From Akkermansia muciniphila (GTDB lineage Bacteria > Verrucomicrobiota > Verrucomicrobiia > Verrucomicrobiales > Akkermansiaceae): 64,000 nt of DNA. How positions within the stretch are numbered: position 1 is the stretch's first letter; each line of letters opens with the position of its first letter. The position numbers were made by a program, and so were the translations under genes. The stretch is taken from assembly GCA_945874895.1 (NCBI GenBank), contig CAMCIC010000004.1:62001-126000 (forward strand), given 5' to 3'. The notes below the pieces were generated by a model, which was not told the DNA's origin, searched no databases, and saw nothing but the letters and a program-made list of their open reading frames with translations. Positions 36,046 through 45,880 of the stretch are shown here, in pieces.

Positions 36046-38331
36046 ATGAAAAAATCATTTTTGTTCTCTCTTGCAGTCGCCCTGTTGCCTTGCAGTGCCG
36101 CACCTTGGTTTGAAGAAATGCAATTCGGGCCAGCATGGTCCAACACATTTGGTGATCACTACCAGGGGAAGACACGCATTGCCGCCTACAAGGGAGTCCT
36201 TGTTGATCTTGGCGGTCGCAAGCAGTGCGCTCTTTTTGATACCGAGACACTTCGCTGGGTCAGTGCTTACGCAGGTTTCGTAAAGTGGGGTGGGACTCCC
36301 TGGACCGGCGTGCACGGTCAACTGGTGACTCTTCATGACCAGTCACCCGTTTTTGTTACCGACTCCACAAGTGGATACGCCGACTCCAGTGGTTCCTTTG
36401 ATGATAAACGTTCCATCAAAGGCTATGGCAATCTTCCGGCGGATCATGGTCGTTATGTCGGTTACTACAAAAGCGGCAATACGATCGTCTTCGCATCGGA
36501 AGTATTGGGAGCCACAGTGTGGGAGTCGACCAGCGCTGATAGCCATGGAGACGAACTTGATGCCATCCGACGTCACTGGCAAATCGGTGCTCGTGGCAAG
36601 GATTTGCTGATCCTTCTCGCCGATGAAAGCGGAGACTTCGAGATCAGCGCGGGGGGCAAGTCCGCCAAAAGCTCCAGCGGATTGTTCGTAGAACTGGGCA
36701 GTTCCCTTGCTGGAATTTCGCTTGGAACAGCCGAGGGGCGAAACAACCGCCTCGTTTTGCGCGTTCCAGCTGGCAAGAATCCGGTGAAATGTCAAGCCGT
36801 TTTGGCACGCGGTCGTCAAGTCGCCGCCGCGGAACCTCTTGACCTATCGGATCTGACCAAAGGCGGTTCCCCGCAGTATCCTCAGACGCTTCCCTCCTCA
36901 GGCACTTTGGGCAACCCCGATGAAGGATCCGCTTGGGCCGTCGATCAAATTTCCCTGCCGGCGAACAATCCGTGGAAATCCAATCTTCGGTTCGGCGGAT
37001 TCGATTTCCTCGATGAGAACACCGCCGTGGTATCATCATGGAACGGCGACGTGTGGACCGTCAGTGGTTTTCAGCAGGATATCACCAAACTGACTTGGCG
37101 TCGGATCGCGAGCGGACTGTTTGAAACGCTAGGTGTGAAAGTGGTGAACGGAGCCATCTACGTCAACGGACGCGATCAGATCACACGCTTGCATGATTTG
37201 AACAAGGACGGTGAGATGGATTACTTCGAGGCTTTCAATCGCGATGTCATCATTAGCAGCAACTTTCACGAATTTACTTTTGATCTTCAGACCGATTCGC
37301 AAGGGAATTTCTATTTTTGCAAAGGCTCACCGGTGAAAGGTGGGGGCAGGGGATTTGATCAAATCCTTCCTCATCATGGAATCGTTGCGAAAATTTCCCC
37401 AGATGGCAAAAAGTTTGAAGTCATTGCTTCAGGTCTGCGTGCCCCCGGGGGGCTGGCCGTGGGGCCTGAAGGTCAGGTCACCACTGGAGAAAACGAAGGC
37501 ACTTGGCAACCTTGCTGCAAAATCAATTACTTTACACCCTCCCAAGCTCCGGCATTTCTGGGTACTGAACCGAGCCGACATGACATCGGCAAGGACAAGC
37601 CCTTTCATGAGCCGATTTGCTATTTGCCTATGAGTGTGGACAACAGTGGAGGCTCTCAGGTTTGGGTGCCACCCCATGCAGAGTTCGGACTCAAGACTGG
37701 GGAGCTCATTCATCTTTCCTACGGTCAATCTACCCTCTATCGTGTGCTGCCAAGCCATGCGGGTGACACCTTGCAAGGCGGCGTGGTGAAAATCCCTGCC
37801 AAGCTGCAATCCTCCGCCATGCGCGCGCGATTCCACAAAGATGGATCTTTGTTTGTGTTAGGTTTTCGTGGATGGCAAACCAACGCCCCCACCGAATGCG
37901 CCTTTCAGCGCGTTCGTTTTGTGAAAGACCAAGCCGTATTGATTCCCAGTGCTCAAAAAATCACGAACAAAGGAGTGATTCTGACATTTGACAAAGAGCT
38001 CGATGAAGAACTCGCCACCGATCCCAGCAGCTTCTCCATCGAGCGCTGGAACTATGTGCGTGGACCGCAGTATGGTTCAGGCGAATTTTCCGTCGATCAT
38101 CCTGATGCTGCAGCTCTCGATAACGCACTCAAAGCCGAAACCAAAAACACCCGTGTGCACGATAAAGTCGAGGTTTTGTCAGCAAAGCTGTCCGCCGATG
38201 GCAGATCGGTCGAACTCGAACTCAAGGACATGAAGCCATGCATGACTCTCAAGATCGGCTACGACCTCGAATCCAGCGACGGCAAGGTCATGATCGGCAC
38301 CACCTACAGCACCGTCAAAAAGCTGCCTTGA
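36046..38331 (+). CDS. Secreted DUF6797-type protein
   Basis: The 761-aa protein has a signal peptide (MKKSFLFSLAVALLPCSAAP) followed by the pattern of DUF6797 proteins: AAYKGVLVDLGGRKQCALFDTETLRWVSAYAGFVKW, then blade-like repeats that suggest a beta-propeller. Later segments (LRAPGGLAVGPEGQVTTGENEGTWQ) are like PQQ/glucose-dehydrogenase-type propellers. These proteins occur widely in verrucomicrobia and planctomycetes, often fused to cytochrome c domains; no CxxCH is present here. The substrate is unknown. The gene stands just outside the island and converges with the GH99-like gene. Confidence 0.75.
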   Translation: MKKSFLFSLAVALLPCSAAPWFEEMQFGPAWSNTFGDHYQGKTRIAAYKGVLVDLGGRKQCALFDTETLRWVSAYAGFVKWGGTPWTGVHGQLVTLHDQSPVFVTDSTSGYADSSGSFDDKRSIKGYGNLPADHGRYVGYYKSGNTIVFASEVLGATVWESTSADSHGDELDAIRRHWQIGARGKDLLILLADESGDFEISAGGKSAKSSSGLFVELGSSLAGISLGTAEGRNNRLVLRVPAGKNPVKCQAVLARGRQVAAAEPLDLSDLTKGGSPQYPQTLPSSGTLGNPDEGSAWAVDQISLPANNPWKSNLRFGGFDFLDENTAVVSSWNGDVWTVSGFQQDITKLTWRRIASGLFETLGVKVVNGAIYVNGRDQITRLHDLNKDGEMDYFEAFNRDVIISSNFHEFTFDLQTDSQGNFYFCKGSPVKGGGRGFDQILPHHGIVAKISPDGKKFEVIASGLRAPGGLAVGPEGQVTTGENEGTWQPCCKINYFTPSQAPAFLGTEPSRHDIGKDKPFHEPICYLPMSVDNSGGSQVWVPPHAEFGLKTGELIHLSYGQSTLYRVLPSHAGDTLQGGVVKIPAKLQSSAMRARFHKDGSLFVLGFRGWQTNAPTECAFQRVRFVKDQAVLIPSAQKITNKGVILTFDKELDEELATDPSSFSIERWNYVRGPQYGSGEFSVDHPDAAALDNALKAETKNTRVHDKVEVLSAKLSADGRSVELELKDMKPCMTLKIGYDLESSDGKVMIGTTYSTVKKLP

Positions 38332-38394
38332 TCATTTGCGCTTCGCAAAATCACCTCATACGGAAGCGGTCAAATCAAAAACCTCGCCTCGACT

Positions 38395-39504
38395 TCACGG
38401 TGTAGTGGGAATGGTGAACATCACACCTTTCCATTCCGCCAAAATCCTCAAGTATTGATAGGGATCTGGCCATGATGATGAGGGCTCAATCACTGTGGAT
38501 TCGGGCCACTCGTTCCAGCTGGTGACCATGATATAATCAGCACCAGCATCTGTGGCAGCACGGAGGAAATCTTTTAGCGTTTGTCCATTGCGCCGTGGCA
38601 TGACATAGGGATCATTCCTGAAAAATGAGTTGTCGTGTCCAGGGTGGACAGGAAGAAGCATTTTTTTTCCTGCGTCATGGGCGAGCTTGGTGAGGGAGCG
38701 GTATCTTCCTATGAGTGAGTCATACTCGTGAGCACGGAAGTTGGAAAACGTGCTGTAAAATCCAAAGCAGTCGACTCCATCAACCGCGAGCCATTCATGG
38801 GGGATGCATTTCTCGCGATCGATATCACCGGCACGAGACGCTTCGTGATTGTGGGCAATCTTATCAACAATCCAATAAACCGGCCCTACCGCAGTTTCTA
38901 CCTGTTGTTTCAACTGTGGAAATTCTGCAGCAGTAAGACCGGGTGCCGCGGCAACTTGATAGAGATAGACGACAGGCTTTCCCTCGATGCGTAGATAGCA
39001 GGGATGATCCTTGTAGCGCTTGAGGGAACGAGCCAGCATCGTGCGATATTCGTGCGGTTTCTGATGAAACTGAGCGCGTTCATCAAGCAATGCGAACTTG
39101 AATCCTATTTTCTCAACGGCCGCTACAATGCCTCGATCAACATTTTCATCGAGTGCGTTATGGGTGTCCCACCAGTCCACGAGAAATGCATCTATGCCCG
39201 CAGACTTTGCGAGGTTCACATGCCACTCTGCGATCTTCGGATCCGCGCTATCATAAAGACCTACCAAGGGGCGCCACACACTATTGGGCGCAGGTTCCGC
39301 GGGCTTTTGGGCTTTTTTCGCCATAGCGATTCCGTCCGATGAAGGATAGGTCCAATGCAGAAATGGCTGTTTGAGATGCTGACCGCTATGATACCAGCAG
39401 TAATAATTGGCGAATAGCAACGGACGATCTTTGGGGGGCTCTTCGGCCAAGATGAAGCTGGAAAAAATCCACAGCAATGATTGGATCAAACGTGTGCATT
39501 GCAT
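38395..39504 (-). CDS. Secreted GH99/GH71-like glycoside hydrolase
   Basis: The 369-aa protein has a signal peptide (to about residue 20, FILAEE). The body matches the GH71/99-like group: LLFANYYCWYHSG (29-41), IDAFLVDWWDT (104-114) and the C-terminal VTSWNEWPESTVIEPS (327-342) carrying the likely catalytic acids. Members of this group include endo-alpha-mannosidases and uncharacterised proteins common in verrucomicrobia and Bacteroidetes. An alpha-mannan-type substrate is possible but not proven. It stands alone on the minus strand between a convergent DUF6797 gene and the UspA gene. Confidence 0.8.
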   Translation of the reverse strand: MQCTRLIQSLLWIFSSFILAEEPPKDRPLLFANYYCWYHSGQHLKQPFLHWTYPSSDGIAMAKKAQKPAEPAPNSVWRPLVGLYDSADPKIAEWHVNLAKSAGIDAFLVDWWDTHNALDENVDRGIVAAVEKIGFKFALLDERAQFHQKPHEYRTMLARSLKRYKDHPCYLRIEGKPVVYLYQVAAAPGLTAAEFPQLKQQVETAVGPVYWIVDKIAHNHEASRAGDIDREKCIPHEWLAVDGVDCFGFYSTFSNFRAHEYDSLIGRYRSLTKLAHDAGKKMLLPVHPGHDNSFFRNDPYVMPRRNGQTLKDFLRAATDAGADYIMVTSWNEWPESTVIEPSSSWPDPYQYLRILAEWKGVMFTIPTTP

Positions 39505-39624
39505 GACGAGGAGTTACCACAAGGATACATTTTTTGCACGATAAATCATTCCCCTCACGAGAGAGGTAGGGGCTGGCATTTCAGACACCAGCCTGACCAT
39601 TGTTTCCCATCAAATGACAAGAAT

Positions 39625-40077
39625 TCAGGAGGGGATAGGGCAAGGAATGACAAGAGTAGGACAGATGGCCTTGCGCACCAAGCCCTCCGCCACACTACCG
39701 ATCAGCAGTGCGGCAACAGCACCGTGACCGTGCGTGCCGATGACCACCAGATCCACGGATTTGTCTTTGACGTAATCGATGATAGCATGGAGTGGAGATC
39801 CCATCATCAGTTCCGTGCGCACATCAGCAACTTGCCCCCGCGCAGTCGACAAAGCCTCTTTTAATTTGGCTTCGGCGCGCTTCTGGGATTCCTCTTGAAA
39901 CAATTGAATGGCAGGAAATTCTTCGGGAGTCATACCATAGGCAGTGTAGCTCGGTTGGGGCTCCAATACATGAACAATGTGCAGTGTGGCTTGCAGAGAG
40001 ACAGCCATAGCCATGGCGGCATTCAATACAGCATCGGAAGCATCAGAAAAATCAAGGGCCGTGACGATTTGTTTCAT
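39625..40077 (-). CDS. Universal stress protein (UspA family)
   Basis: The 150-aa protein has the single-domain Usp fold: an N-terminal strand with Asp (IVTALDFSDAS), a middle helix and MMGSPLHAIIDYVK. The nucleotide-binding C-terminal motif G-2x-G-9x-G(S) appears as GTHGHGAVAALLIGSVAE. This indicates the ATP-binding subgroup. Such proteins act in the cytosol during stress and often dimerise. It is divergent from the metal ATPase gene (144-base gap), suggesting but not proving shared control. Two short inverted repeats lie downstream, without U-tracts. Confidence 0.92.
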   Translation of the reverse strand: MKQIVTALDFSDASDAVLNAAMAMAVSLQATLHIVHVLEPQPSYTAYGMTPEEFPAIQLFQEESQKRAEAKLKEALSTARGQVADVRTELMMGSPLHAIIDYVKDKSVDLVVIGTHGHGAVAALLIGSVAEGLVRKAICPTLVIPCPIPS

Positions 40078-40221
40078 AAGGTGTCAATCATGCATCAATC
40101 GGAACGACAAAGCAAGCATTCTCGAACGACTGTCAAATGATGCATAGCATTGGCAAAAATACGATGACTCTGCCGCGAAATCCTGCTGGCTGAAAAAGGG
40201 CATCAATGATTCAATCGGCTC

Positions 40222-42120
40222 ATGGAAGCTGCGACTGATCATCAAGAACCGCACTGGAAATGGTTGCTTTTATCGGCCGCATCTTGCGGTCTTTTTTTGT
40301 GCATGGCTCTTTGGATGCAGAGACAACCCGCGCTCGCTTCGATGGCGGTGACTTTTTATCTATTCTCCTACCTCGCGGGCGGATGGGATGCAGCGGTGGA
40401 TACCTGGCGCAACCTGCGTCGCGGCACATTGGAGATTCACTTCCTGATGTTGGCCGTGGCAGTAGGCGCCGCCATCATCGGTGCTTGGTGGGAGGGCGCG
40501 GTTCTGCTGTTTTTGTTTTCTCTCAGTGGGGCTTTGGAAGCAATGGCCATGGCTCGAACGGAGAAGGAAATTCGTTCCTTGTTTCGTGACTCACCCAAAA
40601 TCGCTTGGGTAGTGACTGAGTCCGGGGCGACGGTGGAAACTCCCGTGGATTCACTCACGTTGGGTCAAATCGTTCGCATTCTTCCCGGATCCCAGTTTCC
40701 CGTGGATGCAAAAATTGTCAGTGGTCAAACTTCCGCGGATGAGTCCATGCTGACGGGTGAGTCATTGCCCGTGGACAAACACGCGGGTGATTGTGTTTTT
40801 GGCGGAACACTCAATACCTGGGGCCCCGTGGATGCGGAAGTCTTGCGCCTGCCTGCTGAGAGCGCCCATGCGAAAATCATACGCCTGATCCGCGAGGCTC
40901 AAGCGAGCAAAGCCCCATCGCAAAAGTTCACGGATCGATTCAGCACACCCTACACACTGGGAATTTTGCTTTTAAGCGCATTGGCATTTTGTTGGTGGCA
41001 CTGGGGGGCAGGCTTACCCGCTTGGTCATCCGATGGCAGTGAGCCATCCGCTCTCTATCGGGCCATGACATTGCTCGTGGTAAGTTCACCCTGTGCGCTG
41101 GTCATCTCCATTCCCAGCGCGATTCTGGCGGGAATTGCTTCCGCCGCGAGGCAGGGGATTTTATTTCGCGGCGGAATTGCCTTGGAAAACCTTGCTACCA
41201 TTGATCGGCTCGCGGTGGATAAAACGGGCACTCTGACGGAGGGCGAATTTCAGATCGTGTCCATCCAGACATCGCCTGATGGAAAAGAGGATGAGGTGTT
41301 GCGATGGTCTGCCGCCTTATCCCAGCAATCCACTCATCCTCTCTCCCGGGCGATTTCGAGCGCTGGACTCAAGAAGTTTCCCCATTTGGATCGCGTGATG
41401 CGAGCGGAATCCATTACCGGCAAAGGACTGCGTGGTGAGGTGGCAGGGCAGAGTCTGACGCAAGGACGTCGCAGCCTTTTTCCAGATGCCGAGTGGTTGT
41501 CCCACTTCCCCGATCCTGCGCCCGGCCTCACCGAAGTATTGATTGAGGGGCGCGAAGTTGTGGGAAGAATCTTGCTCAGAGATGCCCCGCGTTTATCAAG
41601 CAAGCCGCTGGTGAGACAATTGCAGCAGTGGGGGATTCGCGTTGCCATGCTCACAGGTGATCGACCTGAGTCGGCAACAATGCTCGCTGAGGAACTCGGT
41701 CTCGATGAAGCTCGCGCTAGCATGACCCCAGAAAGCAAAGTAGACGCCATCAGAGAATGGAAGAGCAGGGGAGAAATCGTGGCAATGGTGGGCGATGGTG
41801 TGAATGACGCTCCTTCGCTCGCAGTGGCAGATGTGTCGATCGGCATGGGATTGAGGGGATCCGATGCGGTATTAGAACAAGCGGATGTCATATTGCTGAA
41901 TGATCAACTGGAAAAAGTTCTCATCGCTTACCGCTTGAGCAAGACCTGTCGCTCGATCATTCGGCAGAACCTCGCGATTTCCCTGGGTGTCCTCATTCTG
42001 CTGGCCATTGGATCTCTTGGCTTTGCTTTGCCACTGCCACTGGGTGTTCTCGGGCACGAAGGATCCACCGTCATCGTGGTGATGAACTCCCTGCGTCTCT
42101 TATTTCTCCGCAAAGAATAA
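40222..42120 (+). CDS. P1B-4-type heavy-metal ATPase
   Basis: The 632-aa ATPase exports transition metal ions across the inner membrane. It has TGES in the actuator domain (178-181), the metal-site motif SPC (about 288-290) in a membrane helix, the phosphorylated Asp333 in DKTGT, GDGVNDAP (524-531), and HEGST (about 612) in the last membrane helix. SPC together with HEG[S/T] defines the P1B-4 group (CoaT/CtpD/PfeT), which moves Co, Fe or Zn. There is no N-terminal CxxC metal-binding domain, as expected for that group. About six membrane helices can be seen. No metal-responsive regulator is adjacent. Confidence 0.9.
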   Translation: MEAATDHQEPHWKWLLLSAASCGLFLCMALWMQRQPALASMAVTFYLFSYLAGGWDAAVDTWRNLRRGTLEIHFLMLAVAVGAAIIGAWWEGAVLLFLFSLSGALEAMAMARTEKEIRSLFRDSPKIAWVVTESGATVETPVDSLTLGQIVRILPGSQFPVDAKIVSGQTSADESMLTGESLPVDKHAGDCVFGGTLNTWGPVDAEVLRLPAESAHAKIIRLIREAQASKAPSQKFTDRFSTPYTLGILLLSALAFCWWHWGAGLPAWSSDGSEPSALYRAMTLLVVSSPCALVISIPSAILAGIASAARQGILFRGGIALENLATIDRLAVDKTGTLTEGEFQIVSIQTSPDGKEDEVLRWSAALSQQSTHPLSRAISSAGLKKFPHLDRVMRAESITGKGLRGEVAGQSLTQGRRSLFPDAEWLSHFPDPAPGLTEVLIEGREVVGRILLRDAPRLSSKPLVRQLQQWGIRVAMLTGDRPESATMLAEELGLDEARASMTPESKVDAIREWKSRGEIVAMVGDGVNDAPSLAVADVSIGMGLRGSDAVLEQADVILLNDQLEKVLIAYRLSKTCRSIIRQNLAISLGVLILLAIGSLGFALPLPLGVLGHEGSTVIVVMNSLRLLFLRKE

Positions 42121-42123
42121 AAA

Positions 42124-42152
42124 ACGGGTTTGTCGCAGATCGACAAACCCGT
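42124..42152 (-). terminator. Strong hairpin terminator, minus strand
   Basis: ACGGGTTTGTCG pairs perfectly with CGACAAACCCGT around a 5-base loop. On the minus strand it is followed by TTTTTT, giving a full intrinsic terminator for the gene ending at 42176. On the plus strand it sits 3 bases after the ATPase stop but is followed by AGGGGGG, so it would work less well in that direction. Confidence 0.85.
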
Positions 42153-42175
42153 AGGGGGGAGAGAAGGGAAATGAT

Positions 42176-42928
42176 TTACGGAGCTGTACCAGTAGGGGAG
42201 TATTGTCCGATGCTGGCGTAGTTTGAGTAACCATCAGTCAATGCATCGCCACGACCGGAACCCGCTACACGCAAGTAATACGTCCCTGCAGCAACGGTGG
42301 CGCTGATCGAGGCGTTTGTCAGAGTATCAGGATTGGCCGAGGCGATCACGATGCCATTGGAGCCAATCAGTTCGAGCGATACGTCGACATTTTGACTTAC
42401 CGCATCCCCGGATGCGCTGAATGAGCAAACTCCACCAACCGTCGTGAAACTATAGACATCTAGGTCGCCTGTCGTTTCGAGGATACCAGAGGCAGACAAA
42501 GATCCTGATACTTGGGTGAGGGGGGCGGCGCCGGCGATCGTGTTCGATACGGCATCGGTTCGATAGCCGAAACCATTGAGTGTCGTAATGCGGTTCAAAT
42601 CATTTTCCATATTGTTGGCACTGAGATATTCACCGCGCGACCACTGAACGAGGAGTTTGTAGTAGCCTACGCCCATGATGGGAGCCCATCCCACTTCTCC
42701 TGATCCATGTCCTTGGTAATAGGCCTCTGCTGGGGAAAGTGGACGATGGGGAACTCGTCGAGCTTGTGGTTGGTAACGATGTTTTGCTCCACTGGAACAC
42801 TGCGAGAGCACCCAGCAAAGATACGGATGGGACAACATAACGATCCTATTCATATTTTGCATTTTGAGCGATATCAAAACTGCATCATGAAAGCAAGTCG
42901 TTTTGTCAAAAAAGCGCAAAAATTGCAC
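42176..42928 (-). pseudogene. C-terminal remnant of a secreted metalloprotease with PPC domain
   Basis: From about residue 68 the frame reads AYYQGHGSGEVGWAPIMGVG, then YYKLLVQWSRGEYLSANNME. This is the segment that follows the HExxH zinc site in reprolysin-like proteases of verrucomicrobia. A complete pre-peptidase C-terminal (PPC) domain follows (about 130-250). The zinc site itself and everything before it are absent; the first 65 residues look unrelated. The product would lack catalysis. The retained strong terminator downstream indicates that the 3' end of the original gene is intact. It lies 12 bases downstream of the ftsY stop. Confidence 0.7.
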
Positions 42929-42940
42929 AAATCCACAAGA

Positions 42941-43789
42941 TCAGATCATCTCGTTCACAAATGCTTCGGCATCAAACGGCGCGAAAGCCTTCGCCTCCTC
43001 GCCAGTGCCCACAAATGCCGTGGGGATTTTCAATTGCTCGTGAATGGCCACAATGATCCCACCTCTGCCTGACCCATCGAGCTTCGTGACGATGAGACCA
43101 TCGAGCGGACAGGCCTTGTGAAATTCCTTGGCCTGTTGCAATGCGTTGGAACCAGTTGTCGCATCGACAACAAGCAGTGTGACGTGCGGAGCAGATTCAT
43201 CGTTCTTAGCGATGACGCGTCGGATTTTGGCGAGTTCCTCCATGAGGTTGTGACGCGTGTGCAATCGCCCAGCGGTATCACAAATCAGAAAGTCGGTTTT
43301 TTGCGCAATCGCTTTTTGATGGGCTGTGAAGCAGACCGAAGAGGGATCCGCATTCACGTTGCCGCGAACCACAGGGATATCGATTTTTTCGCCCCATCGT
43401 TCGAGTTGCTCCACTGCAGCAGCGCGGAAGGTATCCGCAGCAGCCAGCAAAACCGAGTGACCCTGATTCTTCATCCAGAGCGCCAACTTGGCCGATGATG
43501 TCGTTTTCCCCACTCCATTCACCCCTACGACTAAAATCACACATGGCTTGCCGTCCGTTCGCTTTTGCGGAAGGGGACATGTCTTGGGAAGACGCTGGGC
43601 GATATGCTTGCGGGCCGCATCGATCACATCTTCCGCAGTGATCTTTCGTCCCAGGTCTTTCAGTTCATCGACAATCTCCATCGCGCCACGAACACCCAGA
43701 TCTGCTGCAATCAGATCGGCCTCGATGACATCCCAATCGATTTCCGCGCGGTTGGTGATTTTATGGAAGAGAGATTTGAAAAAACCCAT
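42941..43789 (-). CDS. ftsY: Signal recognition particle receptor FtsY
   Basis: FtsY is the GTPase docking SRP-ribosome complexes at the membrane for co-translational insertion. The 282-aa protein is the bare NG core: N-domain helices (about 1-75), G1 GVNGVGKTTSSAKLA (about 89-103), DTFRAAAVEQL, G3 DTAGR, G4 TKLDGSGRGG and the closing GTGEEAKAFAPFDAEAFV. The acidic A domain found in enterobacteria is missing, as in many bacteria. It starts 31 bases after the DUF1080 gene. Confidence 0.95.
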   Translation of the reverse strand: MGFFKSLFHKITNRAEIDWDVIEADLIAADLGVRGAMEIVDELKDLGRKITAEDVIDAARKHIAQRLPKTCPLPQKRTDGKPCVILVVGVNGVGKTTSSAKLALWMKNQGHSVLLAAADTFRAAAVEQLERWGEKIDIPVVRGNVNADPSSVCFTAHQKAIAQKTDFLICDTAGRLHTRHNLMEELAKIRRVIAKNDESAPHVTLLVVDATTGSNALQQAKEFHKACPLDGLIVTKLDGSGRGGIIVAIHEQLKIPTAFVGTGEEAKAFAPFDAEAFVNEMI

Positions 43790-43820
43790 GAGGAGAGGGA
43801 TGGTAAAGTTTACAAATCAA

Positions 43821-44498
43821 TCAAAGCTCCTTGATCTGGAGGTTGCGCCAGCGGACGTGGCAGGATTTTCCAGCATGCACTTGGAGGGCAAAAAATCCCT
43901 CGGGAGTAAAATCTTTTCCTTCGTCCGTATAGTCGACTCGCACTTCTCCGTTCAACCAAATTTGAATATGGCGGCCTTCGCAGCGGATGCGCACCTGATT
44001 CCATTCGTCCCAACGCATGATTTTCTGCCCCTGTGCAGTGAAGGCTTTTTGTGCCGTTTTTTGCTCGGTAGTGTTTTGAGTCTTGGACGCTGAAGGCATG
44101 AGCCAACCGCGGCGGGCTTCGTCATACAATCCCGCTGTCCACGCCCGAGCTTTGCCGTTGTCGTGCTCGCATTGATACCCATGCACTCGCCCGTCTTTTC
44201 CCGGTTTCTGCAAGCCACGAAACATCACGCCCGAATTGCCACTGAGATCATCAAACTTCATTTCGAAGCGAAAATCAAAGTTCTTGTATGTTTGATCCGT
44301 GCGCAAAAATGTGTTCGACTTGAGATTGATACCGCTGCCAACGATGGTATCCCCATCGACGGCGAACTTGCCCGCACCGTTTACCACTGACCAGCCGGTA
44401 AGATCCTTGCCATTGAAGAGTGGAACAAAGCCGTCTTCAGAGTGCAGCGGCCATATGCAAAGACAGCAAGCCATCCATGTAGAAACCATTTTTTTCAT
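43821..44498 (-). CDS. Secreted DUF1080 (3-keto-disaccharide hydrolase-like) protein
   Basis: The 225-aa protein starts with a signal peptide (MKKMVSTWMACCLCIWPLHS); five codons upstream there is another ATG, but the lysine-rich start is preferred. The body shows the DUF1080 pattern: FVPLFNGKDLTGWSVVNGAG, FDFRFEMKFDDLSGNSGVMFRG, WNQVRIRCEGRHIQIWLNGE and GFFALQVHAG near the end. It forms a LamG-like jelly roll. Some members hydrolyse 3-keto-sugars; most are untested. It lies in line with bioF and ftsY, but a functional link with them is unlikely. Confidence 0.88.
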   Translation of the reverse strand: MKKMVSTWMACCLCIWPLHSEDGFVPLFNGKDLTGWSVVNGAGKFAVDGDTIVGSGINLKSNTFLRTDQTYKNFDFRFEMKFDDLSGNSGVMFRGLQKPGKDGRVHGYQCEHDNGKARAWTAGLYDEARRGWLMPSASKTQNTTEQKTAQKAFTAQGQKIMRWDEWNQVRIRCEGRHIQIWLNGEVRVDYTDEGKDFTPEGFFALQVHAGKSCHVRWRNLQIKEL

Positions 44499-44568
44499 AA
44501 CGCGCCCAGACATTGCTCAGATTCGCCCCAAAAGGCAAGCGATGTTACAAATGCCTCTCAGGGAAAAT

Positions 44569-45726
44569 TCATCGATTGATGCCGCTGGGTGGCAACTGCT
44601 CCAAGAGCGAGCGAAGACGCAATAGGGATTCTACAGAGTGTCGCGCCGACACAGACACGCGCAAACGAGCGCTGTTGCGCGGCACGGTAGGGTAGCGGAT
44701 CGCAGGAACGAGGAATCCTTGGGCATGCAATTGCGAGGAAACCTCCATGGTAGTGGCATTTGATCCTAAGATGATAGGCACGATGGGCGTGCGATGATTC
44801 TCGCAGTTGGTTCCCTCGGTAAAAATCCTGATGTTGTTTCGCAACGTAGCTCGGAGTTGATCGCCAAGCGATGAACGAATCAATTCGACAGATGTTCTCG
44901 CCGCATGAGCCAATGCGGGTGATGGCGCGGTGGAGTAGATGAACGAACGTGCCCGGTTGATGAGAAGATCGATCAAATCCTGCGATCCAGCGATAAATCC
45001 GCCCGCAAGCCCCGCGGACTTGCTCAAGGTTCCCATTTGCAGGTCCACGCGCGATTGCAAATTTTCTTCCTCGCATACACCTCCGCCGCGTGGCCCGAAG
45101 ATACCGAATCCGTGTGCCTCATCCACAAGCAGCAGGGCTTCGTAACGGTCTTTGAGATCGACCAACCCGCGCAGAGGTGCCGTGTCTCCATCCATACTGA
45201 AAACCGACTCTGTGATCACAAGAATGCGCGGAGCGGAACCATGCTTGGCTCGGATGGTACGCAGAAGGTTTTCTAACTTATCCACGTGATTGTGAGGAAA
45301 TACCCGCAGCGTGGCACCGCTAAGTTTTGCTGCATCGATCAGACAGGCATGGCTTAGTTTGTCGACGACCACCACATCGCCCTTGCCCACGAGTGCTGGG
45401 ATGGTGCCCATGGCGGCAGCATAACCTGATGAAAAAGTAAGGCAACGATCACAGCCTTTCAATTCCGCAAGTTCAGCTTCCAATAACACATGTTCTTGAC
45501 TCGTGCCGCAGACCAAACGGGATGAGGCGGCGCCGTGACCGAAAACCTTCAATCCTCGATGATAGGCTTCCGCAATGGTGGGATCCGACGCTAAGCCCAG
45601 GTAATCATTGCTGGCGAATGATATTTTTCCTGCTGAATCAAAAGCCCCCATGAACTCCTGAGGCTGCAGTGATCTCCACAGTCCCGCCTCGCGGATATTG
45701 TTCAGTTCCTCTTGAAAGCTACTCAT
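44569..45726 (-). CDS. bioF: 8-amino-7-oxononanoate synthase (BioF-like)
   Basis: BioF condenses pimeloyl-ACP/CoA with alanine in biotin synthesis, using PLP. The 385-aa protein shows the alpha-oxoamine synthase features: FASNDYLGLASDP, GHGAASSRLVCGTS, LVDEAHGFGIFGPRGGG and the PLP lysine in GTLSKSAGLAGG. The near relatives Kbl and serine palmitoyltransferase share these motifs, so the substrate is inferred; length and the GHGAASSR segment favour BioF. No other biotin gene is adjacent, though the cell clearly needs biotin for the pyruvate carboxylase at 4445. The ATG at 45726 is preferred to a TTG four codons upstream. Confidence 0.8.
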   Translation of the reverse strand: MSSFQEELNNIREAGLWRSLQPQEFMGAFDSAGKISFASNDYLGLASDPTIAEAYHRGLKVFGHGAASSRLVCGTSQEHVLLEAELAELKGCDRCLTFSSGYAAAMGTIPALVGKGDVVVVDKLSHACLIDAAKLSGATLRVFPHNHVDKLENLLRTIRAKHGSAPRILVITESVFSMDGDTAPLRGLVDLKDRYEALLLVDEAHGFGIFGPRGGGVCEEENLQSRVDLQMGTLSKSAGLAGGFIAGSQDLIDLLINRARSFIYSTAPSPALAHAARTSVELIRSSLGDQLRATLRNNIRIFTEGTNCENHRTPIVPIILGSNATTMEVSSQLHAQGFLVPAIRYPTVPRNSARLRVSVSARHSVESLLRLRSLLEQLPPSGINR

Positions 45727-45880
45727 GTGCCGCCGCAATCTAGCACGAAGAGAGCTCGATGCCAGATATTCCTTAACCAGCGCGAGTGGTCCTGTATTGC
45801 TAAAAAATACTTTTTTGATGGATGGTGATCTTAATCGCCTGATGAATTCATAGAAATATCTAGGAAATCGTAGGATTATC

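Noticed and set aside
35846-36049. 67-codon frame across the tRNA-like repeat
   Set aside because: It merely reads through the repeat and AT-rich spacer; there is no coding character.
39540-39600. Inverted repeats after the UspA gene as terminators
   Set aside because: Stems of five or six pairs without U-tracts; too weak to call.
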